From positions 1 through 8,091 of the forward strand of contig CAYSXY010000072.1 in assembly GCA_964435165.1 (NCBI GenBank): DNA of 8,091 nucleotides. The letters run 5' to 3'. The stretch's first letter is position 1; each line of letters starts with the position of its first letter. The notes under the pieces are model-generated. The model was not told where the DNA came from. It saw only the letters and a program-made list of their open reading frames with translations, and did no database searches. The position numbers and the translations under genes are program-made. The DNA is from CAYSXY01 sp964435165 (GTDB lineage: Bacteria > Pseudomonadota > Alphaproteobacteria > Rickettsiales > RI-342). Shown here piece after piece: positions 4,736-8,091 of this stretch.

Positions 4736-6124
4736 ATGACAACAAAAAATTCAGCGCATCCGCAACGTGACGTATCGTTGCAAACATTGCTTGAACGCAG
4801 CGTTGACCAGATATTCTCTCCGCTTGAACATTTTATTCGCAAACAGACCACCGCCGCATTGCTTCTGGCTATTGCTGCCGTAACAGCATTAGTTTTAGCC
4901 AACCTCCCAATAGGCGACCCTATTTCGCGCGTGGCTTCCATGGAGCTTGGCTTTTCTTTTGATCATGCGCATTACAGCATGCCCCTTGCGGAATGGATCA
5001 ATAGTGGCCTGATGGCATTGTTCTTTTTTATTATCGGCTTGGAAATTAAACGCTCGGTGCTGGCGGGAAAACTGAATCAACCACGCTATGTCACGCTCAT
5101 TCTTTTCGCAGCAATGGGGGGTATGGTGGTTCCGGGGTTGCTCTACGCGCTTATCAATACAGGTGGTGAGGGTGTGCATGGTTGGGCAATTCCAATGGCG
5201 ACGGATACAGCTTTTGCTGTTGGTGTGCTTGCCTTGATGGCGCGTCGTATTTCCGCCAGTGTTTCTATCTTTCTGGCAGCTCTTGCCATTTTTGATGATA
5301 TTGGTGCGATACTGGTCATTGCCATAGTGTATACAGAGCAGCTACACTATAATTGGCTTTTACTGGCGCTCATCCCTTTTGTACTTCTTATTGTAGCCAA
5401 TCGAGCTGGCATCACCAACGGATATGTCTTTGCGGGACTGGCAGGGATGCTGTGGTTTATGATTCATGAGTCGGGAGTGCATGCAACCGCCGCAGGTTTG
5501 CTGTGTGCTTTCACAATACCCGTTAAAACCTACCTCAATCAGGAGAGTTTTATCACAAAAATTCGAGGGCTTGTTGATAGTTTTGAGGGCGCTAATGACA
5601 AAACACACGACACCATGCTCTCTTCGCAGTCACAGCACCACCTGACAGAAGATATGCATAAGCACTTAAAAGTGGTCTCCACCCCGTTGCAACGTTGGGA
5701 GCTGCTTTTCATTAATCCCGTGAGTATTATTGTGTTGCCCTTATTTGCGCTGTTCAATGCAGGCATTGTCTTGTCTTCAGAGAATGTAGCTCATGCCTTT
5801 TCCTCAACTGTGATGTGGGGGATTGTGGTAGGGCTTTTTCTAGGGAAGCCGCTGGGTATTTTCCTCTTTTGCTATATCGGATTAAAACTACGGCTCGGTC
5901 AATTGCCTGAGGGGATACGGTTAAAGGATGTCTTAGCCGTGGGTATGGTTGCCGGCATTGGCTTCACCATGTCCGTTTTTATTACGAACCTTGCATTCTT
6001 AAACCAACCGGAATTGGTGGAAACCGCAAAATTCGGTGTTTTGCTGGCTTCTTTCCTTTCCGCCATTGCGGCGATTTTGTGGCTCTACACGCACTCCGCC
6101 GTCATTCAGGAGTCTGGCGACTAA
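4736..6124 (+). CDS. nhaA: Na+/H+ antiporter NhaA
   Basis: A 462-residue inner-membrane antiporter that exports Na+ (or Li+) in exchange for H+, used in pH and salt homeostasis. Family motifs are plain: FFFIIGLEIKR (97-106), PMATDTAFAVG with D157, and LAIFDDIGAI with the ion-binding pair D187/D188, which correspond to D133, D163 and D164 of E. coli NhaA. SGVHAT (H249) matches the pH-response H225 and GKPLGI contains K371, the equivalent of K300. About a dozen hydrophobic segments are visible. It is longer than the 388-residue E. coli protein, mainly through an N-terminal extension of about 25 residues and a polar loop at about 281-320; longer forms are common in this family. The start has only weak ribosome-binding sequence, so translation may be coupled to the upstream gene, which ends 16 bp earlier. 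Confidence 0.96.
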   Translation: MTTKNSAHPQRDVSLQTLLERSVDQIFSPLEHFIRKQTTAALLLAIAAVTALVLANLPIGDPISRVASMELGFSFDHAHYSMPLAEWINSGLMALFFFIIGLEIKRSVLAGKLNQPRYVTLILFAAMGGMVVPGLLYALINTGGEGVHGWAIPMATDTAFAVGVLALMARRISASVSIFLAALAIFDDIGAILVIAIVYTEQLHYNWLLLALIPFVLLIVANRAGITNGYVFAGLAGMLWFMIHESGVHATAAGLLCAFTIPVKTYLNQESFITKIRGLVDSFEGANDKTHDTMLSSQSQHHLTEDMHKHLKVVSTPLQRWELLFINPVSIIVLPLFALFNAGIVLSSENVAHAFSSTVMWGIVVGLFLGKPLGIFLFCYIGLKLRLGQLPEGIRLKDVLAVGMVAGIGFTMSVFITNLAFLNQPELVETAKFGVLLASFLSAIAAILWLYTHSAVIQESGD

Positions 6125-6144
6125 ACAGACGTTTATCTGCAAAA

Positions 6145-6172
6145 GGTCATATGGGATTCGAACCATATAACC
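6145..6172. repeat. Hairpin with tRNA T-loop-like core downstream of nhaA
   Basis: A 10-bp stem pairs GGTCATATGG (6145-6154) with CCATATAACC (6163-6172), 9 of 10 matching, around GATTCGAA. The centre GGGATTCGAACC equals the T-loop core of the tRNA-Ser relic 80 bp further on. No T run follows on the plus strand, so it is a poor terminator, though it could protect the nhaA mRNA 3' end. No complete tRNA can be folded around it. Confidence 0.5.
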
Positions 6173-6229
6173 ATCTGTATTAAATGGAAAAGAAAGGCTT
6201 TCTGCTAACTTCAAAGCCGTGACGTAATA

Positions 6230-6362
6230 TGGCGGAGAGGGTGGGATGTGCTCGGCCTTTCGGCCTGCGCGGCAAACGCTAAGCTCGTTTATCGCTGCGC
6301 TCAAACTCACTAAGCTTATTGTCGAACCCACGAAGGAGTTGCCCCCCTTGCTGGTTTTTAAG
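6230..6362 (-). pseudogene. tRNA-Ser 3'-half relic with a 74-bp insert in the T-loop
   Basis: Read on the minus strand, 6362-6322 gives an anticodon loop CTTAAAA, stem ACCAG, a long class II variable arm, and GTGGGTTCGA. Positions 6247-6230 then complete it with ATCCCAC and the acceptor strand CCTCTCCGCCA, including encoded CCA. Acceptor and variable arm are those of tRNA-Ser. The T-loop is split between positions 58 and 59 by 6248-6321. The D-arm, the 5' acceptor strand and the 5' anticodon stem are missing; beyond 6362 the sequence is unrelated. The loop reads UAA where a Ser(UGA) tRNA would have UGA, one base different. It cannot make a working tRNA. It looks like an attachment-site scar or a tRNA-derived repeat. 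Confidence 0.75.
6248..6321. repeat. 74-bp insert within the tRNA-Ser relic
   Basis: Removing exactly these 74 bases rejoins GTGGGAT and TCGAACCCAC into a perfect T-arm, so the boundaries are unambiguous and no target bases were duplicated or lost. The insert contains GGCC-tttc-GGCC (6254-6265), an AAACG/CGTTT arm pair and the palindrome TAAGCTTA, so it is rich in self-pairing. It has no ORF. It resembles small palindromic intergenic elements rather than an insertion sequence. Confidence 0.6.
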
Positions 6363-6414
6363 AGTAATTTTCGTTAATTATTACAATATTTTACGATGCA
6401 CCGCGACAATAATA

Positions 6415-6612
6415 TCAAGGCGTTGCCGCAGCAAGTCTTTTGTGTCGTTTTGCTAAAAATCGTAGCTGTTTGGCGCGAAATGTCTCTTCAGTGTTCCATA
6501 CGGGACATTTTAGGATAGCCGGTTTGAATGCCAAATATGCGGTTTGAGTATAGGAAACGCGCCACCCGTTGCTACTGTTTTCGACTTTGTGAATACCGGT
6601 GAACGACTGCAT
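6415..6612 (-). CDS. Doubtful small ORF (65 residues), unrecognised
   Basis: The ORF begins MQSFTGIHKVENSSNGWRVS and ends with a basic helix-like stretch, RAKQLRFLAKRHKRLAAA. The GIxKVE...GWRV pattern faintly recalls the N-terminal strands of AP2-like DNA-binding domains, but the similarity is weak. AAGG lies only 2 nt before the ATG, too close to act as a normal ribosome-binding site. The frame remains open upstream past 6700 without a better start, so it may be a 5'-truncated relic. It lies between the tRNA relic and the SulP promoter, on the opposite strand. It could be spurious. Confidence 0.3.
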   Translation of the reverse strand: MQSFTGIHKVENSSNGWRVSYTQTAYLAFKPAILKCPVWNTEETFRAKQLRFLAKRHKRLAAATP

Positions 6613-6616
6613 TGCC

Positions 6617-6644
6617 TTGACATTTTTCGCTGCATCCTTATAAA
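6617..6644 (+). promoter_or_regulatory. Sigma70-type promoter for the SulP transporter gene
   Basis: A consensus -35 TTGACA (6617-6622), a 16-bp spacer and a -10 TATAAA (6639-6644) point rightward. The expected start at about 6651 would leave a 5' untranslated region of about 78 nt before the ATG at 6729. No operator is obvious. Confidence 0.65.
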
Positions 6645-6728
6645 CGCGCTGTCTGCAAAGACGTGCCTTGTTTTCGCAAAGCGATGTAAAATGTCCGGCA
6701 CTTTGTGAATGATAACAATAAGGTACGC

Positions 6729-8091
6729 ATGTCTCTTTCTCGACTTCGCGCCGAGTGGTTCGGCAATATTCGTGGTGATATTCTCTCTGGCATGGTGGTT
6801 GCGCTCGCGCTCATACCAGAAGCTATCGCATTTTCCATTATCGCAGGCGTTGACCCCAAGGTGGGGCTGTATGCCTCCTTCTGTATTTCCGTAGTAATTG
6901 CTATTGTCGGCGGGCGTCCGGGGATGATTTCCGCTGCAACTGGTGCCATGGCTCTGGTCATTGTCACACTCGTTAAAGAACACGGGCTGGAATATCTGTT
7001 GGCCGCCACGGTGCTGACCGGCATCATTCAGATTATTGCCGGAGCGTTGCGTTTAGGCTCTTTGCTTAGATTCGTCTCCCGCTCGGTGGTGACAGGCTTT
7101 GTGAATGCACTGGCGATTCTCATTTTCATGGCGCAGCTGCCGGAGTTCAGCGGCGCTGGCTGGCAGATGTATGCGATGGTGGCGGCAGGCCTTGGTATTA
7201 TTTACGGTTTGCCTTACATTACGAAGGCCATTCCTTCGCCGCTGATAGCGATTGTAGTGCTGACAGCCTTCAGCATGTTTATGGGGTTGGATTTACGCAC
7301 GGTGGGCGATATGGGGCAACTGCCCGATACGCTGCCGATGTTCCTGATTCCAAATATCCCACTGAGCTTTGAAACTTTAATGATTATCCTGCCATATTCC
7401 GTGACGCTGGCAGCCGTTGGCCTGCTGGAATCGCTGATGACGGCGGTGATTGTGGATGATCTGACCGATACGCCGAGCCAGAAAAACCGTGAATGCGCGG
7501 GACAAGGCATCGCCAATATTGTGGCTGGTTTCTTCGGTGGCATGGCGGGGTGTGCGATGATCGGCCAGTCTGTGATTAACGTCAAATCCGGCGGACGCGG
7601 CAGGCTTTCTACCTTCTTCGCAGGCGCATTCCTGCTATTCCTGATTCTGGTATTGGCGCAGTGGGTGAAGCAAATCCCGATGGCGGCATTGGTAGCGGTG
7701 ATGATTATGGTGGCAATCGGTACGTTTAACTGGATGTCGATTAAGAATCTTAAAACCCACCCGAAGACATCCAGTCTTGTGATGGTGGTGACGGTAGTCG
7801 TTGTGGTTGCTACGCATAACCTTGCGCTGGGTGTATTCATCGGCGTGCTGATGAGTGGTATGTTCTTTGCCAAGAAAGTATCGCGCCTGATGCTGGTGCA
7901 GTCGGAATTAGCGGAAGAAGACAAGCACCGTATCTACCGTGTGTACGGCCAGATTTTCTTTGCTTCAGCGGATAATTTTGTGGCGCAGTTCGACTTTAAG
8001 GAAGTGCTGGAAAAGGTTACCATTGATATGACACAGGCACATTTCTGGGATTTAACCGGAGTGGGTGCGCTGGATAAGGTAGTGCTGAAAT
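6729..8091 (+). CDS. SulP/SLC26-family anion transporter with STAS domain (3' end outside window)
   Basis: The frame is open from ATG at 6729 to the window end, 454 codons with no stop, so the gene is partial at its 3' end. The N-terminus carries the SulP signature: GDILSGMVVALALIPEAIAF, then AGVDPKVGLYASF at about 39-51. Many hydrophobic membrane segments follow to about residue 385. From residue about 400 a STAS domain begins (RVYGQIFFASADNF), reaching WDLTGVGALDKVVLK at the edge; T443 occupies the usual phosphorylatable Ser/Thr site. SulP proteins move sulfate, bicarbonate or other anions across the inner membrane; the substrate cannot be told here, though either sulfate (compare the sulfur genes at 2013-3318) or bicarbonate (compare nhaA) would fit. 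AAGG (6719-6722) 6 nt upstream supports the start. This gene stands alone behind its own promoter. Confidence 0.93.
   Translation, partial: MSLSRLRAEWFGNIRGDILSGMVVALALIPEAIAFSIIAGVDPKVGLYASFCISVVIAIVGGRPGMISAATGAMALVIVTLVKEHGLEYLLAATVLTGIIQIIAGALRLGSLLRFVSRSVVTGFVNALAILIFMAQLPEFSGAGWQMYAMVAAGLGIIYGLPYITKAIPSPLIAIVVLTAFSMFMGLDLRTVGDMGQLPDTLPMFLIPNIPLSFETLMIILPYSVTLAAVGLLESLMTAVIVDDLTDTPSQKNRECAGQGIANIVAGFFGGMAGCAMIGQSVINVKSGGRGRLSTFFAGAFLLFLILVLAQWVKQIPMAALVAVMIMVAIGTFNWMSIKNLKTHPKTSSLVMVVTVVVVVATHNLALGVFIGVLMSGMFFAKKVSRLMLVQSELAEEDKHRIYRVYGQIFFASADNFVAQFDFKEVLEKVTIDMTQAHFWDLTGVGALDKVVLK

Noticed and set aside
6230..6362. Two-piece permuted tmRNA or an intron-containing functional tRNA
   Set aside because: The pieces are in normal tRNA order, there is no tag-peptide frame, and the D-arm and 5' acceptor strand are missing, so neither a tmRNA nor a working tRNA could form.
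6510..7027. Overlapping minus-strand ORFs of 157 and 129 residues
   Set aside because: They overlap the start of the SulP gene and its promoter and have no coherent domain; they are shadows of the real frame.
7214..7924. 236-residue minus-strand ORF
   Set aside because: It is antisense to the SulP membrane core; its Thr/Ile-rich composition is the usual reverse reading of membrane-protein codons.
1..8091. CRISPR arrays, insertion sequences, or general-stress (GGAAC-N-CGTT) promoters
   Set aside because: No regularly spaced identical repeats with varied spacers, no transposase frame, and no convincing GGAAC/CGTT pair at promoter spacing were found by eye.

Overview
The window looks like a piece of an alphaproteobacterial chromosome. 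The main clues are short palindromic repeats of the kind scattered through many alphaproteobacterial genomes, a tRNA-Ser-derived relic, a REC-PP2C protein with the GGDxWG variant, and a BigR/SqrR-type sulfur regulator. This assignment is an inference; there is no rRNA or other marker gene, so no genus can be named.

Layout. Positions 1-731 hold no credible gene. They contain two hairpins that probably end an upstream transcript, then a 122-bp tandem duplication and several unrelated palindromic repeats. Positions 732-1988 (+) encode a response regulator fused to a SpoIIE/RsbU-type serine phosphatase. It converges, with only 24 bp between, on a minus-strand pair: an ArsR-family regulator with a BigR/SqrR-like cysteine pair (2569-2898) and a rhodanese with a two-helix DUF2892 tail (2013-2555). 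A carboxymuconolactone decarboxylase/AhpD-like gene (2965-3318, +) is divergent from that pair. The 66-bp divergent gap carries a dyad in which two outward promoters overlap. These three genes look like a small sulfide/persulfide-responsive module.

Positions 3319-3786 hold no recognisable gene. A plus-strand cluster follows: a possible 23-residue peptide (3787-3858), a receiver-like protein lacking the phospho-acceptor Asp (3869-4384, TTG start), an unrecognised 100-residue protein (4417-4719), and a full-length NhaA Na+/H+ antiporter (4736-6124). The spacing suggests one transcript, which would put an unusual non-canonical receiver and an orphan protein next to an ion/pH-homeostasis transporter.

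Downstream of nhaA, 6125-6728 contains a hairpin with a tRNA T-loop-like core and the 3' half of a tRNA-Ser gene on the minus strand. The relic's T-loop is split cleanly by a 74-bp insert. A doubtful small minus-strand ORF and a good sigma70-type promoter follow. That promoter drives a SulP-family anion transporter (6729 to the window end), which runs off the edge inside its STAS domain.

No complete novel multi-gene system can be demonstrated. The parts most worth following up are the degenerate receiver/orphan/NhaA cluster, the overlapping divergent promoters with a probably leaderless repressor mRNA, and the split tRNA relic.
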